Origin: Shewanella violacea DSS12
Lineage (GTDB): Bacteria; Pseudomonadota; Gammaproteobacteria; Enterobacterales; Shewanellaceae
DNA length: 64,000 nt
Assembly (NCBI RefSeq): GCF_000091325.1
Contig: NC_014012.1
Span: 682,001 to 746,000, forward strand
Direction: 5' to 3'
The translations under genes and the position numbers were made by a program. Below, in pieces: positions 27,124-36,459 of this stretch. Position 1 is the stretch's first letter, and every line of letters starts with the position of its first letter. Under the pieces are notes generated by a model. It was not told the DNA's origin. It saw nothing but the letters and a program-made list of their open reading frames with translations, and ran no database searches.

Positions 27124-28809
27124 ATGAATATTTTTTCAAAATACATCACCTTTATCACTATCTTGATCGGGCTGGCTCTATCTGGATATATAGGTAAGAG
27201 CTTCTATGACGAAGAGACCAAGGCGATAAAGCTAGGCTTTCAAAATGATGTAGATGATAAAGCGGCAGCGTTAGAGAGAGAGATCTTACTCAACATCGAA
27301 GTGTTACACGCAATTAAGGGCCTCTATGACAGCTCGGATGAAGTGACAGCTGTGGAGTTTCATCGTATTGCTCAGAGTTTTTTAGTCAGGCATCAGGATA
27401 TTCAAGCATTGGAATGGGTTCCTAAGGTTGAGGCTCGCGACCGACTTGGTTATGAGTCGGCTATGGGGACTCAACATCCAGATTTTGAGGTCACAGAGTT
27501 CAGTGACAAGGGTATGCTAACCGCCGGTCAGAGAGATATTTATTTCCCCGTTACTTTTATTGAGCCAATTGCCGGTAATGAAATGGTTTTAGGCTATGAT
27601 TTTGGGTCTAGTCACCAGAGGCTTGCTATCATGGATCGCGCACGGGATCTTGATAAGCCTGTAGCCACGTCAAGCATCAGCCTGCAGCATTACAGCTCAG
27701 ATCAGCAAGGTTTCCTTATCTTTGTACCAACTTATATGGGTGAGCCCACCACCTTAGTGAAACGACGGGAAAGGTTACGTGGCTATATACTGGGCGTATA
27801 TAGAATTGATGATATGTTCGATAGTGCGATCAAACGTACCTCGGCTGAAGGGATCTACTACTCGTTAGAAGATAACTCCTATGAGCCGGCTTATGACCAA
27901 GCTATTAAAGCTAGCTTAGCCGAAGGAGTAGAAGGGGCTAGTGTGCTTTACTCTAATTTCCCTTTAAATCTGAGCATTACTCAGACTCAGCAGGCATTTT
28001 CCTATATCAAAACCTTAAGGCCTTTTAGTGGGCGGAAATGGTCGATAGTCGCCACCCCAAGTCTAGGTTATGTTGCCGAACGCAGAGGTCAACTTCCCTA
28101 TACGATTGCGGTATTTGGTGGGTTATTTGTCTTGTTAAGTGCGCTATATGTTTATGCCATATTGAGACGAGCAGAATTGATTGAGAAAGAAGTTAAACAG
28201 AGAACTGCAGACCTCAACGAAGCTAAGCGTCAGTTAGAGGAGATATCTCAAACCGACAGTTTAACTAAGATCCCTAATCGCCGCTGTTTCGATGAAAGCT
28301 TACAGGAGGAGTGGCAAAAAGCGATCCGTAATAAGTCTCGACTGGGCTTGATTATGATAGATATCGATCATTTTAAGCTCTATAACGATACCTATGGCCA
28401 TCCTGCAGGAGATCAATGTATAAAAGATGTGGCGCAAACATTGAATCAGACCCTTAACAGAGGTAAAGATCTGGTGGCGAGATATGGTGGCGAGGAGTTT
28501 GTGGTGATTTTACCCCACACCCGGGATTGTGTCTCTCCGGCTAAGCGTTGCCAGTACAATATAGAGCGGCTGGAATTACCCCATGAAACTTCCATGACCA
28601 GTAGTTTTGTCACCGTGAGTGTTGGGGTTTACAGTATTTTTCCAGATAAAGACTCAGATCTGTTGGAGTTTATCGCTCGGGCCGACACTGCACTTTACCA
28701 AGCTAAGAATGAAGGTCGGAACAGAGTCTGTGTCTATGAAGAGAAAGATAAAGAGGGCATCATAGAGACTCTAGACCTCGCCTTTTCCAGTAGTGCATTA
28801 GCAAGCTAG
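27124..28809 (+). CDS. CHASE-domain diguanylate cyclase, tandem paralogue
   Basis: It has the same architecture as the preceding gene: TM, CHASE (IQALEWVPKV), TM, coiled coil, GGDEF with GGEEF at residues 455-459 and inhibitory-site RGKD at 446-449. Many blocks are shared with the neighbour (VDDKAAALERE, FLVRHQ, RKWSIVATPSLGY, ADLNEAKRQLE). It carries an insertion of about 25 residues before the second TM (LEDNSYEPAYDQAIKASLAE region). The ATG at 27124 is preferred over a TTG at 27109. The two genes clearly arose by tandem duplication and have diverged mainly in the sensor, which suggests different signals. No terminator is obvious before the convergent gene. Confidence 0.92.
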   Translation: MNIFSKYITFITILIGLALSGYIGKSFYDEETKAIKLGFQNDVDDKAAALEREILLNIEVLHAIKGLYDSSDEVTAVEFHRIAQSFLVRHQDIQALEWVPKVEARDRLGYESAMGTQHPDFEVTEFSDKGMLTAGQRDIYFPVTFIEPIAGNEMVLGYDFGSSHQRLAIMDRARDLDKPVATSSISLQHYSSDQQGFLIFVPTYMGEPTTLVKRRERLRGYILGVYRIDDMFDSAIKRTSAEGIYYSLEDNSYEPAYDQAIKASLAEGVEGASVLYSNFPLNLSITQTQQAFSYIKTLRPFSGRKWSIVATPSLGYVAERRGQLPYTIAVFGGLFVLLSALYVYAILRRAELIEKEVKQRTADLNEAKRQLEEISQTDSLTKIPNRRCFDESLQEEWQKAIRNKSRLGLIMIDIDHFKLYNDTYGHPAGDQCIKDVAQTLNQTLNRGKDLVARYGGEEFVVILPHTRDCVSPAKRCQYNIERLELPHETSMTSSFVTVSVGVYSIFPDKDSDLLEFIARADTALYQAKNEGRNRVCVYEEKDKEGIIETLDLAFSSSALAS

Positions 28810-28825
28810 TCTCGCTATTTATCCT

Positions 28826-30100
28826 CTATGCCCTAGAGATACTGCTGCGTTCTCTGCTGTTGATCTGCCTCTCTACTAGGCTTGAGATGATAAACATCAA
28901 GAGGTAGCCAGTACCTAGGGCTAAGATCACCGCCACAACATTGTCGGTTGCCTCGCTATAAAGGTAATAGCTCACTATTAGGCCAATAATACCGCTTATC
29001 CTGATCATCAAGCTGTGGGTGAATAATCCGTGAGCCTTAATGAAAGCTAGCTGATAGGCGTTCAGTATCATAAAGACGAAGAACATGGAAAAGTGCATTA
29101 GCACAGGAGCTGCATGGGCGTATTCCGGCGGAAATACCCAGGCTACTATGTCATGGTTGAATAAAAGCATAGTAATGAAGAAAACTGAACCTATGATAAT
29201 GGCCAATTTATAAATCCATCGTTTTATCTGTTTAATTTGCTTGAAGTCAGAGTTTCGTACACATACCGCAAGTTCAGGCAAGACGAATCGATAGATGGGG
29301 AAAACGAATAAAAGTGTCAGGTAGGTAATCACAGGCCTGACAACCACCTGAAAGTCTCCGAGTTCTTGGATGCTAAAGTGAGCGACCGTGAGTAGCACAG
29401 TAATGTAGATCATCAAGATGCTAGCTCCTGCCTCCAAAGAAGCGGTAAAGCTCTTCTTGACGAAATTGACCAGGCTAGAATTCATATTGACCGAGTCTAA
29501 AGGGGGCGTAGCTATCTGTTTTCGTCGGCTGATAAACATAAAGCCAGCCATAGCTAGAGAGGAAAACATCATGGAAAAAAATAGTGAGGCTATGGCGGCT
29601 TGCCCTAACAGATAGAAGCAGATAAAGAAGATTAGCACCTGCACTAAGGGCTCCATCCAAGTCACCTTGTTGGAGATCTGGTACATTCGGTACATGGCTA
29701 TCTGATTGGTAAAGTAGACCTTAAATCCCATGCCTAAGATGATACCGACCAAGTGGAAGTATTCCACCTGGATATGTAGCTGGTGCTTGATATAAGGTAA
29801 AACAAGTCCCCAAGTGATTAAGACCATAGTGATTAGGCTATAGCGAAAAATATTGGTTATATCTTTATCATTTTGTGTTTGCGAGTAGCTCACCACCATG
29901 GAGGAGCGAAAGCCTGTCATTAGGATCAGAGACAGTGAGATGATATCTATACTGGTGTGATAGAGGGCCAGCTCCTCTTTGGCAACCCACTGGGCTAGCC
30001 AAATCTTAAAGCCGAAACCGATACTTATACTGGCCAAACTTGCCCAGATCCCGGCTATAAAAGCTGACTTTACTCGTTCGATTGCTGTGGTTTTCATCAC
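28826..30100 (-). CDS. MOP-superfamily (Wzx/MATE-like) membrane protein
   Basis: An inner membrane protein of 424 residues with about 12 hydrophobic segments and short charged loops, resembling O-antigen/teichoic acid flippases of the polysaccharide transporter family. Diagnostic features are the internal helix-pair spacing and ASLASISIGFGFKIWLAQWV at the N-terminus. It is not next to glycosyltransferases, so its substrate is unclear; the capsule locus of this window uses an ABC exporter instead. It ends 17 bp from the convergent CHASE-GGDEF gene with no visible terminator. An amino acid or drug transporter of the same superfamily remains possible. Confidence 0.65.
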   Translation of the reverse strand: MMKTTAIERVKSAFIAGIWASLASISIGFGFKIWLAQWVAKEELALYHTSIDIISLSLILMTGFRSSMVVSYSQTQNDKDITNIFRYSLITMVLITWGLVLPYIKHQLHIQVEYFHLVGIILGMGFKVYFTNQIAMYRMYQISNKVTWMEPLVQVLIFFICFYLLGQAAIASLFFSMMFSSLAMAGFMFISRRKQIATPPLDSVNMNSSLVNFVKKSFTASLEAGASILMIYITVLLTVAHFSIQELGDFQVVVRPVITYLTLLFVFPIYRFVLPELAVCVRNSDFKQIKQIKRWIYKLAIIIGSVFFITMLLFNHDIVAWVFPPEYAHAAPVLMHFSMFFVFMILNAYQLAFIKAHGLFTHSLMIRISGIIGLIVSYYLYSEATDNVVAVILALGTGYLLMFIISSLVERQINSRERSSISRA

Positions 30101-30347
30101 ACTCCTGGCCGACGGCGAGGGAAGGGAGAGGTAAGCTCAAGTATTCAATCGGCAGATGATTCTACCTCGATAATATGCGCCGCCATAGTGAAGTAAAGTA
30201 AAGGTGTGACTTAAACATTCTTGAAATTCTTATGATGGGGATTTTCTAATGTTTATATAATTTTACTATAAGATTTTGTGCGCACTATCCTTGCCGTTAT
30301 TTTCGGTATAACCTTCTAACTAGAATTCGTTATTTTCAGGTTCAGCC

Positions 30348-31445
30348 TTGTTATCAACTCACTCCGATAGCCATTATCAATTAAAGATAGCCAGCTTTAA
30401 TCTATTTAATTTTATTGCACCTCCCGATGCCTTCTATGAATTTGACAATATTTACACTCAGGAGCAGTGGCAGAAGAAGCTAGATTGGATTACTAAGTAT
30501 CTTAATGAACATCAGCCTGATGTGATCGGTTTTCAGGAGGTGTTTAGTCCAGATGAACTGCAGAGCCTCACTAAATCCTGCGGCCTGGATTACTTTTGCG
30601 TACTGGACTCTCCTCAGGTCATGGATGATTTTATCTATAGTAAGCCTGTCGTTGCATTGGCTTCTCGTTATCCCATCAAGCAAGCTGTTTCGGTTAATGC
30701 CGATCCAGGATGGGCGGCAAAGATGGGGCTAGAGAGTGAATTTGAATTTAGCCGTAAACCTCTGCGGGCAACGGTGGAACTGCCCAAACTTGGTTTATGT
30801 GACTGCTATGTGGTGCATTTTAAGTCTAAGCGTACCCTGTTCGATGTACAGCAGAGCAAGGCAGGTTCCTATACAGGCTCTGTTAAAGAGACTAGCTCAG
30901 CAGCTGAACTGAATATCGGCCAATTACTGGCAGTGGAGGCTCTGGGACAATGGGGCTCGAGTATTCAGCGAGGCAGCGAAGCTGCTCTGTTACGCTACGC
31001 TATGGTTGAGCGTCGAAGTCAGACACAAAACCCTATGATATTGATGGGGGATTTTAATGATATTTTGAGTGACGGTGTGCTTGCAGCCCTAACTTCAGTA
31101 GATACCCGCATTAAACCTCAAACGGTTATAGGCCAGGGAGCCATGGGAGATGTGGCTCATCAGTTAGGTTTTTATCGTTTACAAGATGCCTATGATCTAT
31201 ACCAAGCGAGTCAATATAGCCTGTCAGAACAGGCGAGACCTGCGACTCATTACTTTTTTGCTAAAGGCTCTGTGCTGGACTATATCTTGCTCTCTAGTGA
31301 ATTTGATGCCAAAAATGATTTGAGTCTGGCTGAGGTCGGACGCTACGAAACCTATGACCGCCACTTAATCAATCCCAGCTTCGAGCATGACAGTCAGAGT
31401 ACAGATCATGCTCCTGTGATGATTAGCTTAGCTATCAGAGGCTGA
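30348..31445 (+). CDS. Endonuclease/exonuclease/phosphatase-family protein
   Basis: A 365-residue member of the EEP superfamily (DNase I/sphingomyelinase-like, metal-dependent phosphodiesterases). Landmarks in order are IASFNLFNF near the N-terminus, IGFQEVF (metal-binding Glu), ILMGDFNDI (Asp and Asn of the active site), LDYILLS, and the catalytic STDHAPVMI at the C-terminus. No signal peptide is visible, so it is probably cytoplasmic unless the start lies elsewhere. The start is TTG at 30348; no ATG upstream of the first motif fits. The substrate (nucleic acid, lipid head group or phosphoester) cannot be told. Confidence 0.85.
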   Translation: MLSTHSDSHYQLKIASFNLFNFIAPPDAFYEFDNIYTQEQWQKKLDWITKYLNEHQPDVIGFQEVFSPDELQSLTKSCGLDYFCVLDSPQVMDDFIYSKPVVALASRYPIKQAVSVNADPGWAAKMGLESEFEFSRKPLRATVELPKLGLCDCYVVHFKSKRTLFDVQQSKAGSYTGSVKETSSAAELNIGQLLAVEALGQWGSSIQRGSEAALLRYAMVERRSQTQNPMILMGDFNDILSDGVLAALTSVDTRIKPQTVIGQGAMGDVAHQLGFYRLQDAYDLYQASQYSLSEQARPATHYFFAKGSVLDYILLSSEFDAKNDLSLAEVGRYETYDRHLINPSFEHDSQSTDHAPVMISLAIRG

Positions 31446-32171
31446 GTTCTTATTATATTAATTTCACTTACTTAAGCTAATTATCTAGCCTAGCTATGAC
31501 TATAGGTGTCGGCTGCAACCTTAACTAGCATGCTATGGAATGCTAGCCTGAATGACACCGAAAGTGTGTAGCGGAATGGACTTGGGAGTATAATTACACC
31601 AATGTTTAACATTTTAAGCGGCAGACTAAGCCTTGAGTTATGCCTTTGTTGCTTCTATTTCGATGAAAAGTAGTGAACTAGTGAGGCCAAGACAAAAAGA
31701 GTTGGTTTGAGTATCTGTGCTTAAGTGGCATCTAGATGATAATTTAACGGGTAATCACTGCGAACACCCATACAATGTGTGATTTTTATCCATATTGTGG
31801 TTTTTAACATATAAATGGATCACATTTTTATTGGCTGATGGGGAAAGGCTATCGGTAAAATGCCGACTTGGTGATAAAATAGTCGTACTGAACCGGAGCT
31901 TGTTCATGATGGACGCTATCACATGTATCAGGGAAATGATTTCATCTAATAATGCAGCACAGCATTAACATTCCAATATTTAGATTAGCGCGATGAGTCG
32001 CCCTGCTATTTTCTCATTCCCTGAGTTAGAACCTTGGTCTTTATCTATTTATATCGCTGGTATTAGTTTTATCTATTACTAACGTCTATAGACCACTGGA
32101 GTGAGTTCTAAAAAGCATGAGCCGATTCAGGAATTTATTTTTCGTCCCCCAAGACCCTATAAGGATATTTA
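31446..32171. other. 726-bp leader region of the efflux operon
   Basis: No gene is visible. A nested inverted repeat at 31505-31559 has a separate entry. TGTGAT near 31778 and ATCACA near 31820 are separated by about 37 bases; each resembles a CRP half-site, but the spacing is wrong for one CRP site. The long distance to the first gene suggests a substantial regulatory region. Confidence 0.5.
31505..31559. other. Nested inverted repeats in the efflux-operon leader
   Basis: GGTGTC (31505) pairs with GACACC (31554), and inside it CTAGCAT (31525) pairs with ATGCTAG (31540). Two concentric stems separated by an internal loop could fold as one long RNA hairpin or bind a regulator. Confidence 0.5.
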
Positions 32172-34442
32172 ATGCAAGGTAAGGACTCGAGTCAAATAGA
32201 GCAATCTAAGTGGTCATGGCTGAACCTGAGTGCTTGGCTATGGCCCTTCTGCCTGAGCGAAAAGTTCAAGTTTGCCTCTAGAGTCTCCTTGAGTATGGTT
32301 TTGGCTTTTCTCATTCCTATGGCTATGGGTTGGCCTCAGGCATCGACGGCCGCCACCACTGTTATGTTGATCGCCTCAACAGGCAGTCGCCGTGAGTCTC
32401 TCGCTTTGGGGACCTACAGAGTGATTGGCACCTTGATTGGCGCCGTTGTCGGCTTGCTATTAGTGGGCCTCTTGGCTCAAGAGCGCTTTCTCTACATGTT
32501 AGTGGTGTCTGTGGTGGTCGCGGTCATCTTCTATTTCCGCAATGCCTATAAGAAAGACCCAAGCGTGTTTATGCTTACCGGGGTGATGGTGTTGATGATG
32601 TCTAACGGTGGCGATGCCAACGGTGCCTTCATCTATGGTGTCGACCGCGCCTTTATGACTACTTTTGGTGTAGTGGTGTTCACTCTGGTCAGTGTTTTCC
32701 TGTTTCCGGTCAAGACTGAGCAGAACCTTAGGGTATTGGCCCGTGAACTGAATCGAATACAGGGGCAACTTTTTCATCTTCTGACCTCTCCTAAGGAGAC
32801 ACAAGTTCGAGGCTATGCTCTTGAGCCTATTGATCTGGATGGTGTCCATGAGTCGGTAGAGCCAACAGATGTGTCATCCCTAGTGAAGCAGCTTTTTGGG
32901 GCTCTGGCTGCCTTGGAGCAAAGGTATATTTCGATCAGCGCCGAGTGCAGCGATGTCTCGGCCTATAAGAAGGAGTGGGATCTGGCTCTGCTGTATTACA
33001 AACAGATCACCGAGTTACTGATTTTTGTCGCCGAGTCAGGCTCCCATGACACGAAAGAAAGTGAGAGGTTAAGCCTAGAGCGCTTTATCACAGATTATGA
33101 GCAAGCTGTCCAAAAGTTAGCGGCTCTTTTTACCGAGTCGGATCAGGCTTGGGATGATAAAGAGCACAGATTCGAGGTCATAGAGCAGAGAGTGACTTTA
33201 GATGAAGAAGCGTTAAAAACCTGTACTCATCTCAGCAGAGGTAAGGTGCTGACCATAGCTTACTTGCTTAATCAGCTCCACGAAAAGTTGTCGCGGCTGA
33301 CGGCAACCATCAGCTGTATAGATTCAGTGACAGGCAAGGTAGATTTCAGCGAGAGATTTCCTAAATCTCTATCTCAGTTTATCTGGTGGGATGCAGAGAA
33401 TGCCAAGACGGCAGTAAAAGTGTTCGTCACCTATTGGATCGCGGGACTCATCTGGATCTACTTCAATCCACCGGGGGGCTACTCTTTTGTGATCTTCTCA
33501 GTGATCTTCATGTCCTTATTTTCTTTCCTACCTGTGCATCCAGTGATGTTGCTGGTGCTATTCACGTTCGGCTTCCTGTTTGCGGTGCCCTCATATCTAT
33601 TCGTTCTGCCCGGACTGGCCTTAAGTGCCGAGCTCGGAATATTTATCTTCATTTATACCTTCATCGCCTTCTATATATTTAAGGAACAGGTGACCATATT
33701 TTTCCTCTTGGGCCTGTTTTTACTCGGTATAGATAACACTATGCAGTATAACTTTGCCGTGCTTCTCAGTGTCATGATGATGTTTTATCTGGTGGTCTTG
33801 ATGATCATCTTGTCCTATTATTTTCCCTTCTCATCGCGGCCAGAACACCTGTTTCTAGTGATGAGGGAGCGCTTCTTTAGGCATGCCGCCGGGGTACTTA
33901 GCAGTAATCAAATTGCGCAGCCTAACGGCCGGCAGAAACTCAGGGCAGATTGGCACCTGATGACCATGAACGTCACTGTGAAAAAGTTAACCCTCTGGTC
34001 CGCAAAAATTAATAATAAGCTGTTTCAGCAAACGACACCTGAGGCGCTAGCGGCCTTCTCTGCTGCTTGTGAATTGCTTAATAACCATATCAATATCTTT
34101 GTCTCGGCCCAAGATAAGTTTGCTAGCAATCAGCTGGTGTCACAGGGACGGCAGTCTTTCAATAGCGAGGCTTTGTTTCCTATGACCAAGTCTCTTGCTG
34201 GTGGATATAAGAAAGAGACCTTAGACCAGGTATTTCACGGTTATGAGTTGGATTATGAGGATACAGAGCAGCAGTTGGAGGACTTTCTCAATGGTCAAGA
34301 TCTGTCTGTGTATTCGTCAGCGGATATCTCAGGATTCTATATCTTCCTCAACCTCAAGAAAAATGTATTTGATGCAATAGGTCAGTGTAAGCAGGCCTAT
34401 GAAGATATCAGTTGGAACAATTTGCGACAGAAGCGATTTTAG
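32172..34442 (+). CDS. FUSC-family (AaeB-like) inner membrane efflux pump
   Basis: FUSC proteins such as AaeB export aromatic acids with the help of a periplasmic adaptor. The 756 residues comprise an N-terminal TM bundle (residues about 30-180), a long cytoplasmic helical region and a second TM bundle near 410-560, plus a helical C-terminal region. This is the two-halves layout of the family. Acidic stretches and Leu-rich helices fill the loops. The gene is followed at 11 bp by the outer membrane factor, then DUF1656 and HlyD-type adaptor genes, the classical AaeXAB-like partners. The substrate is not visible. Confidence 0.85.
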   Translation: MQGKDSSQIEQSKWSWLNLSAWLWPFCLSEKFKFASRVSLSMVLAFLIPMAMGWPQASTAATTVMLIASTGSRRESLALGTYRVIGTLIGAVVGLLLVGLLAQERFLYMLVVSVVVAVIFYFRNAYKKDPSVFMLTGVMVLMMSNGGDANGAFIYGVDRAFMTTFGVVVFTLVSVFLFPVKTEQNLRVLARELNRIQGQLFHLLTSPKETQVRGYALEPIDLDGVHESVEPTDVSSLVKQLFGALAALEQRYISISAECSDVSAYKKEWDLALLYYKQITELLIFVAESGSHDTKESERLSLERFITDYEQAVQKLAALFTESDQAWDDKEHRFEVIEQRVTLDEEALKTCTHLSRGKVLTIAYLLNQLHEKLSRLTATISCIDSVTGKVDFSERFPKSLSQFIWWDAENAKTAVKVFVTYWIAGLIWIYFNPPGGYSFVIFSVIFMSLFSFLPVHPVMLLVLFTFGFLFAVPSYLFVLPGLALSAELGIFIFIYTFIAFYIFKEQVTIFFLLGLFLLGIDNTMQYNFAVLLSVMMMFYLVVLMIILSYYFPFSSRPEHLFLVMRERFFRHAAGVLSSNQIAQPNGRQKLRADWHLMTMNVTVKKLTLWSAKINNKLFQQTTPEALAAFSAACELLNNHINIFVSAQDKFASNQLVSQGRQSFNSEALFPMTKSLAGGYKKETLDQVFHGYELDYEDTEQQLEDFLNGQDLSVYSSADISGFYIFLNLKKNVFDAIGQCKQAYEDISWNNLRQKRF

Positions 34443-34452
34443 GAAGGTGGCA

Positions 34453-36225
34453 ATGTTAAATAAGTACGTCAAAACCTGTCTGGTTATGATGCCATTACTT
34501 GGGCTCTCGGCATGTACTAACCTGGGACCAGATTTTCAGACTCTGGCGCCAAAGAGTTTGCCCAAGGCTTGGAGTGATTCGGCTTTAGTAGACCATGAGG
34601 CTGAGATTGAGCAGACAGCCCAAGATTCCGCCATGTGGTGGAAACAGTTTAATGATCCGACTCTAAATATTCTGGTTGAGCGAGCCAATAAACAGAATCT
34701 GGATATCGAGGCCGCGGGTCTGCGTATCTTGCAGGCAAGAATGATCTTGGGGATCAGTGATTCACTCAATTATCCTCAGGTGCAGGTGGCATCGGGTAGC
34801 TTGGCGAAAGTGTATCGTAATGATAACTCGTTTAATAATCTGGCCCTGTCATTCGACGCCGGTTGGGAGATGGATATCTGGGGTAAATATGCCCGAGGTG
34901 TCGAGGCCTCGGAAGCGGCGCTTTATGCCAGCATAGCCTCCTACAATGATATTGCCGTGACCATCACATCGGAAGTGGCAAGAAACTACATTAACTTCAG
35001 GACTTTTCAGGAGCGAGTGTTGCTCTCTAGGCGAAATATCCATATCCAGGAGCGTGTGGTACATATTACTCAGGTGCAGTACGACTCTGGCAATGTCACT
35101 GAACTGGATGTGCAGCAGGCCAAGAGTCAGCTCTATAGCACTCAGGCCGCACTGCCTTCACTTAAAATTGGCATGATGCAGGCTAGAAATGCCCTCGCCG
35201 TGTTACTCGGAGTGATGCCCAATGAGATAGTGCCCATGCTCGAGTCGGAGCAGCTTAAAGCTAAAGTCGATGCCTATAGTATCGAGTATGGCAAGAGCGA
35301 AACTAAGCGTTCCATGACAGATGAGAGCAGTGTGTCTATCGTGCCAACGCCGCCCATGCTAGATGCCCGCATCGATGCCTCTTTAGTGATGCGACGTCCG
35401 GATCTGCAGGTTGCCGAGTTACTCGCCCATGGCCAGAGTGCCAAGATAGGCTTGGCAGAGGCGGCCCTCTATCCTAGCTTTACCCTGTTTGGTTCTATCG
35501 GCGTCAACAGCATGCGTCCCAGTGGCCACAGTTTTAGCCTCAGTGATTCACTGACTCTTACTGCCGGTCCCTCTTTTTCTTGGAATATTTTTCAATATGG
35601 GCGGATTAAAAATAATGTCCGTCTCGAAGATGCTCGCTTACAAGAGGCGCTCATAGGCTACAACAAGAAAGTGTTGCTGGCGGTACAAGAGGTGAGTGGC
35701 GCCCTGGAATCTTACTCCCTGTATCGGGAGCAGAAAGCCCTGAGAATGAGTTCGGTTAATGCATCGGTTCGCGCATTCAACATCTCCATGACCCAGTATG
35801 AGAATGGCCAGATAGGTTTTGAGCGACTGTTAAACTCGGTAGAAAAGATGACCCGTAGTGAAGACAGTTATGCCCAAATAAAAGGTTATGTGGCCAATCA
35901 AGTCGTGGCGTTATACAAGTCATTGGGTGGGGGCTGGCAGATAAATAACGGCAAGGCTCTCATCAGCGATGAAACCAGAGAAGTGATGAGGCAGAGAACC
36001 GATTGGGGAGATGTCTTAGATGAGCCTCAATTCCTGCCGGCTTCGGGCAATAATTCTACAGCCTCTAAGGCTGAAGCTATAAGTTCTCAGGTTGCTAATC
36101 AAGATAGTCCAGCAGCCTCTAAAGTTGAAGCTGTGAGTTCTCAGGTTGCTAACCAAGATAGTTCGACAGTTACTAAAGTTGAAGCTGTGAGTTCTCAGGT
36201 TGCTAACCAAGGAGAGCAAGAGTAA
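34453..36225 (+). CDS. NodT/TolC-type outer membrane efflux lipoprotein
   Basis: This is the outer membrane channel component of the efflux system. The Met at 34453 has AGGAAGG just upstream and begins a lipoprotein signal (MLNKYVKTCLVMMPLLGLSAC) with the Cys as lipidation site. Two repeated OEP regions of helix-strand pairs are visible, for example LDVQQAKSQLYSTQAALPSL in the first half and GLAEAALYPSFTLFGSIGV in the second. The final 50 residues or so are unusual: an 18-residue unit (SKVEAVSSQVANQDSSTV type) is repeated three times. That tail is not part of the family fold. The stop overlaps the start of the next gene by one base. Confidence 0.93.
   Translation: MLNKYVKTCLVMMPLLGLSACTNLGPDFQTLAPKSLPKAWSDSALVDHEAEIEQTAQDSAMWWKQFNDPTLNILVERANKQNLDIEAAGLRILQARMILGISDSLNYPQVQVASGSLAKVYRNDNSFNNLALSFDAGWEMDIWGKYARGVEASEAALYASIASYNDIAVTITSEVARNYINFRTFQERVLLSRRNIHIQERVVHITQVQYDSGNVTELDVQQAKSQLYSTQAALPSLKIGMMQARNALAVLLGVMPNEIVPMLESEQLKAKVDAYSIEYGKSETKRSMTDESSVSIVPTPPMLDARIDASLVMRRPDLQVAELLAHGQSAKIGLAEAALYPSFTLFGSIGVNSMRPSGHSFSLSDSLTLTAGPSFSWNIFQYGRIKNNVRLEDARLQEALIGYNKKVLLAVQEVSGALESYSLYREQKALRMSSVNASVRAFNISMTQYENGQIGFERLLNSVEKMTRSEDSYAQIKGYVANQVVALYKSLGGGWQINNGKALISDETREVMRQRTDWGDVLDEPQFLPASGNNSTASKAEAISSQVANQDSPAASKVEAVSSQVANQDSSTVTKVEAVSSQVANQGEQE
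36064..36215 (+). repeat. 54-bp in-frame tandem repeat at the 3' end of the efflux gene, three copies
   Basis: TCTAAGGCTGAAGC, TCTAAAGTTGAAGC and ACTAAAGTTGAAGC start at 36064, 36118 and 36172, an exact 54-bp (18-codon) period. The repeated peptide is Ser/Gln/Val-rich and ends in NQ-DS. The reading frame is kept, so the tail is translated. Confidence 0.95.
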
Positions 36226-36434
36226 TGGACTTACCCCATGAACTCGCGGCGGGAGATATCTATTTCTCGCCCCTGCTACTGGTTCTAGTGATGGCGACAA
36301 TGGCCAGCTGGATAACCGTTGCCTTGTTGAATAAGACAAGATTGTCGCGTTTTATCGCGTTTCCTTCGATTACCTTTATGGCGATAACCTTGTTCTACGT
36401 TATCGCCATAGATAGTTTATTTTTGCGCTTCTAA
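36225..36434 (+). CDS. DUF1656 (AaeX-like) small membrane protein
   Basis: A 69-residue protein with two hydrophobic helices (LLLVLVMATMASWITVALL and FITFMAITLFYVIAI-like). DUF1656/AaeX proteins are found between FUSC pumps and HlyD-type adaptors; their exact role is not established. The ATG overlaps the preceding stop by one base (TAATG), and the adaptor gene follows after about 25 bp, so translation is coupled. Confidence 0.9.
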   Translation: MDLPHELAAGDIYFSPLLLVLVMATMASWITVALLNKTRLSRFIAFPSITFMAITLFYVIAIDSLFLRF

Positions 36435-36459
36435 ACGGACCTTTGAACAAGTGAATAAG

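Noticed and set aside
31778..31826. Possible CRP site before the efflux operon
   Set aside because: TGTGAT and ATCACA half-sites are separated by about 37 bases rather than the 4-6 needed for one dimer site.
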